Source: Sternotherus odoratus
Taxonomy: Eukaryota; Chordata; Testudines; Kinosternidae
Direction of reading: 5' to 3'
DNA length: 64,000 nt
Assembly: GCA_032164245.1 (NCBI GenBank)
Contig: JAVMKO010000003.1
Span: forward strand, 11,604,651-11,668,650
Positions 34,738 through 47,100 of the stretch are shown piece after piece. The translations under genes were made by a program, and so were the position numbers. The notes under the pieces were generated by a model, which was given only the letters and a program-made list of their open reading frames with translations, searched no databases and was not told where the DNA came from. The first letter of the stretch is position 1; the number at the start of each line of letters is the position of its first letter.

Positions 34738-36886
34738 ACAATAGCATTTAACCTCAGAAAGGGGAACTACAGAAAAATGAGGAAGTTAGTTAAACAGAAA
34801 TTAAAAGTTAGAGTCACAAAAATACCTGCAAGCTGCATGGAAACTTTTAAAAAACACAATAATACAGGCTGAAATTAAAGTATATCCCTATCTTAAAAGA
34901 TAGTAAGATGACACAAAGTGCCACCATGACTAAAAAACAAAGTAAACGAAGCGCTTAGACGCAGAAGGGCATCCTTTAAAAATTGGAACTTAAATCCTAC
35001 AGAGGAAAATAGTAAGGAGCATAAACTCTGGAAAGTCAAGTTTAAAAGTATAATTAGGCAGGCCAAAAAAGAATCAGAAGAGCAACTAGCCAAAGACTCA
35101 AAAAGTAACAGCAATTGTTTTTAAGTACATCATAAGCAGGAAGCCTATCAAACAATTGGGCCACTGGACAACTGAGGTGCTTAAGGATCACTCAAGGGGA
35201 GATATAGAACAAACTGATAAATTAAACAGTAATAAGTCACCAGGACCAGATGGTATTCACTCAAGAATTCTGAAGGAATGCAAATTTGAAATTGTGATAT
35301 GTAACCTATCATTTAAATCAGCTTCTGTGCTAGATGACTGGAGGATAGTTAATGTGACACCAATTTTTAAAAAAGGTTCCAGAGGCCATCCTGGCAATTA
35401 CAGGCCAGTAAGCCTAACTTCAGTACCAGGCAAATTGGTTGAAACTATTGATAGAATTGTCCAACACATAGATGAACACGATTTTTTGGGGAAGAGTCAC
35501 AAGGCTTGTGTAAAGGGAAATCATGCCTGACCAATCTGCTAGAATTTGTTGAGGGTGTCAATAAACATGTGGACCGGGGTGATCCAGTGGATATTGTGTA
35601 TGGAGCCATTTAGAAAGCCTTTGACAAGGTCCTGCACCTAAAGCTCGTAAGCGAACGAAAGCAAATCATGGAATAAAAGGGAAAGTCCTCTCATGGATCA
35701 GTAACTGGTTAAAAGATAGGAAACAAAGGGTAGGAATAAATGATCAGTTTTCAGAACGGAAAGAGGTAAACAATGGAATCCCTCTTGGGTCTGTACCGGG
35801 ATCAGTGCTGTTCACATATTCATAAATGATCTGGGAAAAGGAGTAAGCAGTGAGATGGAAAAATTTTCACACAATAAAAAATTACCCAAGATTGTTAAGT
35901 ACAAGGCACACTGTGAAGAGTTACAAAGAGATCTCAAAAGCTGGGTGACTGGGCAACAATATGGCAAATGAAATGGAATGTTGCTAAATGCAAAGTAATG
36001 TACATTGTTAAACATAATCCCAACTCTACATATAAAGTGATGGGGTCTAAATTAGCTGTTTCCACTCAAGAAAGAGATCTTGGAGTCACTGTGGATAGTT
36101 TCCTGAAAACATCTACTCAGTGTGCAGCTGCAGTCAAAAAAAGCTAACACAATGTTAGAAACCATTAGGAAAGGGATAGATAATAAGACAGAAACTATCA
36201 TAATGCCGCTATATAAATCCCATTGTACGCCTACACCCTAAATACTGTGTGCAGTTCTCATCACCCCATCTCAAAAAAAGATATATTAGAATTGGAAAAG
36301 GTACAGAGAAGAGCAACAAAATGATTAAGGGTATGGAACAGCTTCCATATGAGGAGAGATTAAAAAGACTGGGACTTTTCAACTTGGAAAAGAGATGAGT
36401 AAGAGGGGATAAGATAGAGTTCTATACAATTGCGACTAGTGTGGAGAAAGTGAATAAGGAAGTATTATTTGTTCCTTCACATAACACAAGAACCTGGGGT
36501 CATCCCATTAAATTAATAGGCATCCGCTTTAAAACAAACAAACAGAAGTACTTCTTCACACAATGCACACTTATCATGTGGAACGCATTGCCACGAGTTG
36601 TTTTGAAGGCCAAAACTATAATGGGATTCAAAAACAAAATAGCTAAGTTCATGGAGGCTAGGTCCATCAATGACTGTTAGCCAAGATGGTCAGGGATGCA
36701 ACCCATGCTCTGGGTGTCCCTAGCCTCTGATTGTCAGAAGCTGGGAGAGGATGACAGGGAATGGATCACTCGATGATTGCCTGTTCTGGTCATGCCCTCT
36801 GAAGCACCTGGCATTGGCCAGAAGATAGATTACAGGGCTAGATGGACCACTGGTCTGACCCAGTGTGGCCATTCTTATGTTCGTTA
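34738..36886 (+). mobile_element. CR1 LINE, longer copy with reverse transcriptase remnants
   Basis: This copy reaches further 5' than the one at 29.3 kb. It contains SPGPDGIHSRILKE, DDWRIVNVTPIFKKGSRGHP and NYRPVSLTSVPGKLVETI, typical CR1 reverse transcriptase blocks, before frameshifts. The catalytic region is destroyed (ttttcacacaataaaaaatt). The end reads ggtctgacccagtgtggcc then ttcttatgttc. It is inactive, on the plus strand, in CLIC5 intron 4. Confidence 0.9.
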
Positions 36887-39800
36887 TGGTGTTCTAATTT
36901 CTTTGTTGGCTTTGAAAATTCTCAGCCTTAACTTTGGTTTTCTTCTAATATTTTCAGTAATGCCAATCCTTAGCATCCAAAAGTCACGCATCAGATTCCC
37001 CAAAATCTTACTTAAAAACCATGAGATCTTAAAATAATAAACTTTGTGTTCTTTTCCTTTTCCTTTTTGTTTTTGAGACTTCGAGGTTCTCATGCCAAGC
37101 TTTTCTCTTCAACCAGGGGTACTAGAAATTTACCATTTAAAAAATAAAATAAAATCTGGGATTCTCATGTAATCACTTGCCTTCTTAAGGAAAATACTAT
37201 ATATTGCAAGACCAGATAAAATCACGAGAGTGGCAACATGGTTTTCCAGTTATGTTTTATTAATTTCCCCCCAGCTCTTCTACAAAGACAATTTGCATCA
37301 GGATAACAGCCAAAACTGTTTTTTGGGAAAAATCTATTATGGCTCATTCCTACTCCTATTGCAGTCAATAGGAGTTTGTCATGCTGACTTCTAAGAGAGC
37401 AGGATTAGGTCACGGAATTCTATGTCATTAGACATTCTGCCCTATAATAACATATTCAGGAAGGTAATAAAGCATGTGGCTACATTTAAGGCTGTAAGTA
37501 ATCCTCCTGGAGTCAACGGGGCTACTCATGTACTTAAATTTAGACATGTGCTTAAGCAAAATTTCCTGAATCGGGGCCATAATTTCCCACAAATCCATGT
37601 CCATGACAACGATATAGAGGACTTGGTTCTGACTGCACTGAAGTCAATGGCGGTACGCCAGTCTGAAAGTGGAGTCAATGAGATCAGAATCAGCCCCACG
37701 GTGCCTGTAGCAATCTCACAATCCAGAAAGGAGGCCTCCGTGTGTGTCTTACTGCTTCTAGCGGGGGCCAGCAGGGAAGGGAAGGGGTCACTGAGGTAAT
37801 GATGCTTAAAATTGAATTTTAAATAATAATGCAATTTAAGCTTCCCATTTCAGCAGCTAGGTGCTTAATTTCTCCCAGGACTGCTGCCACCAGATTGCTC
37901 GAATGCAGTTCCGGCTGCTCTACTGCGCCTGTGTGTGAGCAAGGGAGCTCAGCAGGGAATGAGAACAAAGCATCCAGGTTGAGCCTGTAGCAGGACCTGG
38001 AGGAATATTCAAGTGCGCAGGGGAAGTAATGCCTTTGTTAAAGAAAAGAAGTGTCTGCCAGCGAGGGGATCACCTTTTCAAAAGGCAAAAGCAGGACACA
38101 TGGAGGAGCCCTGCCCCCTCTGTGGCCCTGCCCCTTCCTCTCCTTTTCCTCTATGCCCCAACCCTCTGCTCCTCCTCTTCTCCCCCCAAGCTTGTCTCCT
38201 CCCCCAGCCAGGCCATGATAAGAGCCGCCCAGAAAACCTGGACCGCTGTGGGGAGCCCCAGACCTTCCACTTGCCCTGGAAGTGGGGCTGGGGTGTCCGA
38301 GACTAGCTCCTGGTCCCACCTTCCTGGGCCGTTACGCCCTGATCCTGCACCATTAAAGTCAGTAGGAGATTTGCCATTGATTTCAGTGAGCACAAGATCA
38401 AGCCCTTAGCATGCAGAGCACAGGTGAGAGGGGTCAACGGTGCATGACAAATTGTGCAGCCATTTGCCGGTGGTTTTGTGATTTATCCGATTGTTGTCAC
38501 CACTACACACTCTTTGTCTGTGTATAAGATAATAACTGGGACCCAAATCGTTTGAAGAGAATATATGGGGCCTGTAGTTCATCTTCTGTGTATGTATGAT
38601 ATATACTGGACCTCTCCTCTGTTTATATATAGTTAGTCTGTGTAAAGTCATTTTTTATAGACTCTAATGATTTCATGATAAATTTCATGAAGTCATCCAG
38701 CATTAGGGCCAGATTTACAATGACAATTCAGCTCCTTTGGGCTGCTCCTAAGCTGCAAAGAAGCCACTTTTGGGTAGTAAATGGCTGGTGATGGGGTGGC
38801 GGGGAGTGCTCAGCTGGAGCTGACCCTCACCCCTGTGGAGGGGATGTTGCAGGGGAGAGGAGTTCCACTTTGCTATGCTGATCCTCAGCCGCCGAAATGG
38901 TAGAGTAGGACATAGGCTGCTCTAACTCACGGTGGAGCTGGAGCCAGGACTAGTGCAAACTGGCCGGCAGAATCAGGGAGCGGTAATCATCTCTATAATG
39001 ATTCTCCATCGTCTCTGGTAGCCGGCGTCGCTTGGATTCAAGGGAGAATCTGCCCCACAGTCTCATAATTTCTGTAACCTTTCTGTGTGGCATAAATGCC
39101 TTTTGAAGTGAACTGATGTTTTTCTGTTTGTTTACAGAGGTACGTGATGGCCTCTAAAAAGGATCAGAACACACAGACACAGTGTTCATACTGTGCATGT
39201 ATATTCACTCTGGGGCTGACACTGCTCTCACCTGGTAGAAGGCAGTGGAATTAAACTAGCATAAAACCAATGTAGGTCAGAGGAGAGTCAGGCCCTGTGC
39301 GTGTGTGCGCATATATATTACAGACATATATATATATATATATAGCACATAAAGAGAGAGAGATGTTTCTCACCTCAAATGCTTAACCGCAAAGTGTGAT
39401 GTAGCTGCTGAAGGAGGTAAACGGCATTTAATCACATGTAAATTAATGATTTAATGCTCTTTTATTTTTGGGCCCTTGATCTAAATCCAAACCAGACCAG
39501 TGGAATCCTCTGGTCAGACGGCTGGAAATTCCACCGAATTAAATCACGTTGGTGGTCTCCCAGCTCAGATCCTAGTGAAGAGCAGTACAGTAAAACATCC
39601 TCTCGTTCCGCTAATGAATGCGCCCACCCACACAGGATCTAGTGCCCCCTAAGAACTCAATTCAAGAACAACTTTTTAAACTCATGAATGAAATCAAAGG
39701 GCTCATTCTATGAGCCAAAGAGCGCACAATTTTAGGAAGAACTAACTGCAATTGGGTGGTTATTACACATCGTCCCTTTCATAAGCAATATAGACATGCA

Positions 39801-40050
39801 AAAATAATAATCATAATACTGAACATATTCATAGTGTTTCAGATAATTAATCCTCAGGGTACTCCAATGAGTAGGTAAAATAGCTACTGCTATCCTCGTT
39901 TCATAGAACTTAAATGATTTTCTCTGCGTCACAGAAGGAGCCGATATTAGAACTCATGAGATCCTGGCTTTCCGTCCTGTGCTCAGACCTGGCCTTCTGG
40001 TAAATATGTGGCAATTTAAAAGAATCTGCTCTCAAGGGAGATGGGAAAAC
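36887..40050. other. CLIC5 intron 4, scattered minor repeats
   Basis: About 36890-37130 is AT-rich with no clear family. About 37440-37580 is a decayed palindromic piece (gtacttaaat, catgtgcttaag, cctgaatcggggcc) also seen at 19800-19935 and 56335-56402. An (AT)n run lies near 39325. About 39840-39995 resembles a CORE-SINE. Frames at 37422-37834 and 38013-38409 on both strands have no known motif. Confidence 0.45.
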
Positions 40051-40064
40051 TCAAATAACTAAGG

Positions 40065-40170
40065 CTAAAGAGAAGAAGAGCTCTGTGTAAGTTTGAAAGC
40101 TTGTCTGTCTCACCAACAGAAGTTGGTCCAAAGATGATATAACCTCACCCACCTTGTCTCTCTGTGAAAC
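40065..40170 (-). mobile_element. repeat with AAGCTTGTC...GAAGTTGGTCC motif
   Basis: gagctctgtgtaagtttgaa, aagcttgtctgtctcacc and caacagaagttggtcc are the inverse of the copy at 41085-41180. The unit is abundant in reptile and bird genomes as I recall it, but its class is not determined here. Confidence 0.5.
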
Positions 40171-41084
40171 TAATGTGAAGATCACACTCATTGGGCTCTT
40201 CCTAGGATTTCTGTCTCTGGCATCAGCTGCGCAGGGCATTAAATGTTCATGATTTTAACCACAGCAGTGGCGTCTTGTGAAAAAGGTCAGAGGACAGAAC
40301 AATCTAGTCACACTATCCAAGCAGGAAGTGGGACTATTCCTGTGCTGTACTGTGAGGACCACTCCTTTAGGGAAGCCTGTTAGGAAATTAGTGGGTGATG
40401 TGGGGGGTGGAAGGAATCAAGTCCCTTGTAACTGAACGGGCTTGAAATAATAAATACGCACACTTTCTTTAAACACAGCTTGCCACATCCTGAGAATCTG
40501 GAATCAATTCCTTTCCTTTCAAGATGCTTAAAAGTGGTGGAACTTTGATATGGCACGAGTATGTTTGCTTCTGGGCTTACCGCCCTAGCCAGCCTGTTCC
40601 AACCCTTTCAACATTTTTATATTAAAAGACAGCAAAGTTAGCAAAACAAAGAAGGGGGAAAAAAGGATCGGAAATTCAGAGAACTATTAAATCAGGGAAG
40701 CCTTGCTGCCAAATACATCTGGTAAGCAAATGAATCATGATCTATAACATCTTGCCACACAGAGCTACACCCGAAGGTTATCACCTGCTTCTGTGCCAAG
40801 CACAAAAGTCAATGAATGTGCCCAATGAACCACTGCATGGATCCAGTAAAAATTATGTTTTCTCTGTTAACATTAAAGCACTTTGTTTATAATTGTTTCA
40901 AATGATCCTCAGCCTGAGAGTGAATTGATACTAGAGCTGATTGGGAACCAAACCCTCCATTCCATGGAAAATTCCAACACTTAAAAAAATAGTTCCAAAT
41001 AGGAATGAAAAGGCAAAAAATTCCCACAAATTGAAAATTCTGAAAACTTCAATTTGGTACCATTGAAACGTTTTGTTTCAACAG

Positions 41085-41180
41085 TGAGCGAGACTATATG
41101 GATGAGGCTGTATCTTTTATTGGACAAGTTTCTGTTGGTGGAGAGGACAAACTTTCAAGCTCCACCGAGCTCTTTGGGCC
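41085..41180 (+). mobile_element. repeat copy, inverse of 40065-40170
   Basis: tatcttttattggacaagtt, tctgttggtggagaggacaa and ctttcaagctccaccgagct match the other copy read in reverse. The two copies lie about 1 kb apart in opposite orientations. Confidence 0.5.
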
Positions 41181-42962
41181 TGGAGAAGATAACCAGTGTC
41201 CAAGCTAAATACAAGGTGGGACAAACTGTGAGGTATAAGGGGTTCGCACAGGTTGTAGGAGACCACTTAAAATGAAATGGACAATTAACACTTCTGCAGT
41301 GGTACACCAAGTGAGGGTTAAGGCTGGTCTTCACTGGGAACATACATTGGTATAGCTTTGTCTCTCAGGGAGTGTGATATATATAATATATAATATTAAT
41401 ATTAATATTTAACCCAATATAAAAGCCTAAATGAAATTGAAATGACACCATAGAAACAAAACCTTTTGACACTGTCAACATGAAATGTTTTGACTCTTTT
41501 CCACTGAAAATGTCATTGCCAAGTCCCTACAACATATTCCAGTTTTTGACAAAATTGGATTTTTGGAATGATAAGCATTCTAGATAAAATTTGCCCACCT
41601 CCTCTAACCAGTAAAGCATGCTGCTTTATATATTCACCCATTTGCCAGCAGAGTGCACCATAAACCTTAAACCAAACGGACAAATGTAAGCAAGGACTGT
41701 GTTCATTTACTGACAGACACACTAGGGCAAGCAACTGCATCTCTTGGTTTCCATAGTAACTTCTCTGTACCAGTTAAGCTCCAAGTGGGAGGGAAAAATC
41801 AGCTGCCACAGCTGCTTGAAGCCAGCAGACTCCTTCACTAACAACTTCTTCTCATCTTACTTTGGGAAATATCACAATTACCAGGAGCTAGTCCCCCTGC
41901 AAATGGTACTGCTGAGGCTGTGGTGATACCCAATATGCAGACCCCTCTGCCTTGATTTCTCTTGGGAATACAGTAGGATTCATTAATCCTCACTTCAAGA
42001 ATCTTATACCCCATAAATTCCATTAGAAAAACCCAACCACTTCACCCCACTTCTCAGGAAAGATAGACTAGTCACAGGCTGTAGTGTGAGCTCACTTTAC
42101 CAAGATCTTGTTACCTCTGCTAAACATACTACAGAACATTTACCTGCCTCTAAGGAGAGTGATCGTAAATAATTAAAATTAAAGCACACTTGTCAAAATT
42201 AGAGATAGGCTGATGCTGCAAAACTTCAGTTGCTGAGTTCACATACATTAGTGAGTTTATCCTCACACACCCCAGTAAGGGAAGTATTAATTACATGCCC
42301 CAAAATTTGGTGAGTTGGGGTTCTTGGTATTTGATTTGGACCTATCTTTGGCTAAACAAAACAAACAAGTCCTATTGTATGATGTAATACCCTGGAGTTG
42401 TTTGGGTATATTTTCACCATGTGTTCATCTACTCACAAATTGTGATCATCTGCACTGGATCTCCTAATTATCAGTGTAGATAAGTCCCTGATCCAAAGAC
42501 CGTTGAAGCCAATGGAAACCCTCAATGGGCATAGGTCTGGCCCATATTGAAGGTCTTCCATAGATAGGGGAATAAGGAGTTACGACGACACCTTCTTTAG
42601 TGTTAGACATTTTCCCGAGTTCGTGAATGTCTGATGAGTTCTACAATACCGATGTCTTGGCTAATCAACTGAATCCTGGAAAGTACTTGTGATTAGCTTG
42701 AGACCATGGCCATGGGAGCATTAGAAATGTAAAACACAGACAAACTGTTTCTCCAGCAATTTGAGGGCTCTTCAGATTTCACCCACTAATGTGGAGGGAG
42801 GAGATGGGACAATTCTCCTGTCTGTAATAATAATTCTTAGTACTTATAAAGCACTTTCCACTACGAAAGCACCTCAGAAAAGTTAACTAATTAATTTGTG
42901 CAGCAGTAAGTGGTTACTGAGGAATGTGCTATTAGGTTTAAGGACTAAAATAGTGACTGGAG
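41181..42962. other. CLIC5 intron 4, nothing firm
   Basis: About 41325-41375 may be the left end of a MITE (aaggctggtcttcactggg). An AT run lies near 41378-41410. No exon-like block is visible. Confidence 0.4.
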
Positions 42963-43312
42963 GCCTCCTCTTCTCCCCCCTCTCCCCAGCAAAACGCCTG
43001 TCACTGCTGCTCCCCGTATCCCTCCTCTCCTCCATTCCCCTCCCCCATGAGATCCATGCTACCTCCTGCTCCCTGAATCCCTCCTCTCCTTCATTCCTCT
43101 CCCCCACAACACCCCCACCACCTGCCGCTCCCAAGCTCCCTCCTCTCCTCCATTCCCCTGCCCCGCAAGACCCCTGCCACCTGCCGCCCTCCACTCCCTC
43201 CTCACCTCCATCCCCCTCCCCCATGAGGCCCCCACTGCCTGCTGCTCCCTTTGCCCCTCTCTCCTCCACCCCTCTCCCCCACAAGGCTCCCACTGCCCGC
43301 AGGGATACGGCG
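42963..43312. repeat. C-rich degenerate tandem repeat, about 60-bp period
   Basis: Five units begin near 43018, 43078, 43138, 43197 and 43253 with tccctcctctcctccattcc-like sequence and alternate with ctgctgctccc-like blocks. The plus strand is C-rich. The related G-rich version lies on the far side of the minisatellite (44745-44945), so the flanks are inverted relative to each other. Confidence 0.7.
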
Positions 43313-43385
43313 GGTGGGGAGACCTTACAGGGGAGGAGGGGAGGAGAGGAGGCATGCGGCAGGCGGGAGGGATCTTACAGGGGAG

Positions 43386-44745
43386 GAGGGGGGAGAGGAG
43401 GGATGCGGCAGGCAGGAGGGACGTTGCAGGGGCGAAGTGGAGGGATGTGGCAGGCGGGAGGGACCTTGCAGGGGAGGAGGGGGGGAGGGGAGGGATGCGG
43501 CAGGCAGGAGGGACGTTGCAGGGGCGAAGTGGAGGGATGTGGCAGGCGGGAGGGACCGTGCAGGGGCGAAGTGGAGGGATGCGGCAGGCGGGAGGGACGT
43601 TGCAGGGGCGAAGTGGAGGGATGCGGCAGGCGGGAGGGACGTTGCAGGGGCGAAGTGGAGGGATGCGGCAGGCGGGAGGGACGTTGCAGGGGTGAAGTGG
43701 AGGGATGAGGCAGGCGGGAGGGACGTTGCAGGGGCGAAGTCGAGGGATGCGGCAGGCGGGAGGGACGTTGCAGGGGCGAAGTGGAGGGATGCGGCAGGCG
43801 GGAGGGACGTTGCAGGGGCGAAGTGGAGGGATGTGGCAGGTGGGAGGGACGTTGCAGGGGCGAAGTGGAGGGATGCGGCAGGCGGGAGGGACGTTGCAGG
43901 GGTGAAGTGGAGGGATGCGGCAGGCGGGAGGGACGTTGCAGGGGTGAAGTGGAGGGATGCGGCAGGCGGGAGGGACGTTGCAGGGGCGAAGTGGAGGGAT
44001 GCGGCAGGCGGGAGGGACGTTGCAGGGGTGAAGTGGAGGGATGCGGCAGGCGGGAGGGACGTTGCAGGGGCGAAGTGGAGGGATGTGGCAGGCGGGAGGG
44101 ACCGTGCAGGGGCGAAGTGGAGGGATGCGGCAGGCGGGAGGGACGTTGCAGGGGTGAAGTGGAGGGATGCGGCAGGTGGGAGGGACGTTGCAGGGGCGAA
44201 GTGGAGGGATGTGGCAGGCGGGAGGGACCGTGCAGGGGCGAAGTGGAGGGATGCGGCAGGCGGGAGGGACGTTGCAGGGGTGAAGTGGAGCGATGCGGCA
44301 GGCGGGAGGGACGTTGCAGGGGCGAAGTGGAGCGATGCGGCAGGCGGGAGGGACGTTGCAGGGGCGAAGTGGAGGGATGCGGCAGGCGGGAGGGACGTTG
44401 CAGGGGTGAAGTGGAGGGATGCGGCAGGCGGGAGGGACGTTGCAGGGGTGAAGTGGAGGGATGCGGCAGGCGGGAGGGACGTTACAGGGGCGAAGTGGAG
44501 GGATGCGGCAGGCGGGAGGGACGTTGCAGGGGCGAAGTGGAGGGATGCGGCAGGCGGGAGGGACCGTGCAGGGGCGAAGGAGAGGGATGCGGCAGGCGGG
44601 AGGGACGTTGCAGGGGTGAAGTGGAGGGATGCGGCAGGTGGGAGGGACGTTGCAGGGGCGAAGTGGAGGGATGCGGCAGGCGGGATGGACATTGCAGGGG
44701 AGGAATGGAGGGATGCGGTAGGCCGGAGGGATCTTACAGGGGAGG
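43386..44745. repeat. 42-bp GC-rich minisatellite in CLIC5 intron 4
   Basis: About 31 units. From 43535 to 44711 the start of ggatgcggca recurs exactly every 42 bp (28 steps), after three earlier, less regular units at 43401, 43443 and 43493. One unit reads ggagggatgcggcaggcggg then agggacgttgcaggggcgaa then gt. Differences between units are mostly CG to TG changes (gcgg/gtgg, gcgaag/gtgaag). Because 42 is a multiple of three, frames stay open over hundreds of codons on both strands, giving Arg/Gly/Ala-rich or Pro/Ala/Ser-rich predicted peptides that are not credible proteins. The array lies between CLIC5 exons 4 and 5. Confidence 0.97.
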
Positions 44746-44945
44746 AGGCGAAGGAGAGGAGGGATGCGGTGGGCGGAGGGACCTTGCAGGAGAGGAGGGA
44801 GAAGGAGAGGAGGGATGCGGTGGACAGGGGACACCTTGTGGGGGCGTGGGATGGAGGAGAGGAGGGACATGGGCAGTGGGTGTCTTCTAGGAGTGAGGGG
44901 GCAGAGTGGTGAAGAGGAGGGACTCAGGCAGCGGTGGACGGTGGG
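44745..44945. repeat. G-rich degenerate tandem repeat flanking the minisatellite
   Basis: Units of 50 bp or so around aggagaggagggatgcggtg and ggatggaggagaggaggga. They correspond to the reverse complement of the C-rich flank at 42963-43312. Confidence 0.6.
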
Positions 44946-45839
44946 GCCTCAGGGAAGGGGCAGAGCAGGGGGAGCAAAGAGACGGCGCATAGGCGGGGCC
45001 ATCATGGCCGAGGCATCCAGCAGCAAGTTGGCAGTGGTTTCACTGGGGAGGCTTCTTCAGGCCTATTATACCTGCTACTTGTGGACCTTGCACTTCCTGG
45101 AAGGGGGTGGGGCAGAGGTGGGTATGTGACACAAAGAGGTTTCACAAGTAAGCTGACTGCCAGGGGAAGGCAGAGGAGGGCATGCTGTCCTGATCTCCCA
45201 GGACCAAAGTGATAAGAAATAAAACATGCCTAATCAGGGATGTGCTGGGAACGTAAGGCCCCTGCCCTGTCTTCTCAAAGGTATTTGGTCACCTAATGCC
45301 CACTGAAATCTGGGCCTCAAGCCTTCGCCTCTAGTCCAGCTGGTTTTGTGTTGTTCAGGGATCACAAAGCAGGCAAATAGTGGCCCTAAAAGGGGATGTC
45401 CTGGATTTCCTTGTCCCGGGGGATTGCTCACAATGCACCAAGATGTTAACAGCCAGCTCTATGCCACCCACCCCCACGTCCATGTACAGGATATGCTAGA
45501 GGTGTCAGATAGGAGCTGGAAACACAGCGCTCTGTCCAAACCTCAGCCTGTGCAGCAGTCCTCGCAGGATACTGCAGCCACTGTAATTTAGAGAAGCCCC
45601 TGGGCTGCTCTGTGCAATGGCAGGGATGGTTTCAACTCGTGGTGGCCCAAGGATCAGGGCCTAATGCTGATTTCACTTACATTGTTATAAATAAGACCTC
45701 CGCTGGTGTAAATACAGCACAAATGAGATCAGGATCAGTCCCGAGAAGTTTTCCCCCTCCATTTTTGGCTTGTTTAGGGTGGTTTTTAAAAAGATGTCTC
45801 AATTGACAGGAAACAGAACCATCAGAGAGTGTCGATAAC

Positions 45840-46030
45840 TTGGTACCATGGTGCTGTCGTCCTTTACTCTGCTTGCTGTCAGTCGTCTTATATCATTAAA
45901 GGAATCTAACCGAGGCGCCCACCTTTACAGTTACATTCTTGACCTGCCATTAAGCTGCTGTTATACAGAGGCTCATTCAAATCACCATTCAGAGTGATTT
46001 TCATAATCCTGCAGTGTAGACATGTCATCG
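45840..46030. promoter_or_regulatory. repeat-poor block, candidate conserved element
   Basis: The sequence between the minisatellite flank and a CORE-SINE-like remnant lacks recognised repeats and has balanced composition with AT-rich cores (tatcattaaagg, ccattaagctgctg, ttcaaatcacc). This is inferred from texture only. Confidence 0.2.
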
Positions 46031-46732
46031 GCTGGCTCTTGGCTGGAGCTCGGCTGTTGTCTTTTTATGTCTCTTGCCTCTGGGTGCAATCCTCACTCCT
46101 GGGCAAGCTCACGGTCCGCTGTGGAAGCTGAGCTCGCTCCTGGGGTCCTTTGGGAATCTGATTAGCTGCAGACCCTAGCACTGCTGCTCCTTTCAGCTAC
46201 AGATCACTGATGGAGAGCAGATGTCCAGATCCCTTCCCTGGTCTGCAGTGACTGTCTGCCCTGAACAAGTATGGGGAAGAGGAGGGAAGACTTGGGCAGG
46301 GCTGGGCTTCCATGGCTTCTGGGCTATCTAGCAGCCTCTCTTCAGCCTTTCCCATCTCCCCACTCTGCGGCCCACTTCACCTTTTCAAGTTCCCCTTCTC
46401 CAGGTGGAGCATGGTCTGCAAGTGCACTTAATTGGCACTGCCTGTGAGCAGGGACACTCCGTAGGCTTGTGGGGGGGTGTCCCATCCCAGTGAACCCTCA
46501 TTGCAACATCACACAGGGAGTCTGTGGCTGAGCTGGTACCTGAACCTATATCTCTCGATCCTAACTACACAATTAACCTTCCGATCTGATACGCAACACG
46601 TGTGCATGATGCTTTACGGACAAATAGAAAACACAGAACCTGCCCAGCAGACTTTACATTCTCAGATAGGGGCACCCGGAAGAGTGATTGAAAACACTGG
46701 CAGCTCCTCAGCAGATGTACATTGGTATAGAT

Positions 46733-47100
46733 CAGAGGTCCCCAAAGTGTGGGGTCCACCCCCTTATGGGGCACAGAGGAACATTCGGGGGGGGGGGGGG
46801 GGGCTGAGGTCTGGGCCAGCCCGCAAGGGAGGTGGGGAGGGAGTACCACCCAGCTCTGCTCCTGGCCCCAGCCCCTACTGCTGGCCCCATGTTTGTGGCC
46901 CCAGTTGCTGCTCCTGGTGCTCCCCTCCTGGCCCTGTGCCCAGGGCTCCTGCCGCTGGCCTCGGCCCCTAGCTGGGTCTCCATTCCCAGCCCTGCCCCCA
47001 TGCTCAGTTGTGGCCCCAGCCTCAGCCCCCCTTGCCTCTGTCCACCTCCTCCCTGAAGCCACGACCCCACTCCCAGACCTGGCTTGGGGTCAGAAATGTG
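46733..47100. mobile_element. GC-rich element beginning with CAGAGGTCCCCAAAGTGTGG
   Basis: The start tcagaggtccccaaagtgtg resembles a non-autonomous DNA element known to me from turtle-like genomes. It contains a G run near 46789-46803 and a C-rich interior that opens long frames on both strands without motifs. The right boundary is not clear. Confidence 0.45.

Noticed and set aside
37422..38409. Frames of 80-126 codons, considered as a possible gene
   Set aside because: No homologous motif, no splice signals, and partial overlap with a decayed palindromic repeat.
43386..44745. CRISPR-like array
   Set aside because: Units are contiguous with no unique spacers, in a vertebrate intron. It is a minisatellite.
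42896..45129. Very long reading frames on both strands (up to about 600 codons), Arg/Gly/Ala-rich or Pro/Ala-rich
   Set aside because: They are produced by a 42-bp tandem repeat whose unit is divisible by three. There is no domain, splice context or codon signature of a gene.
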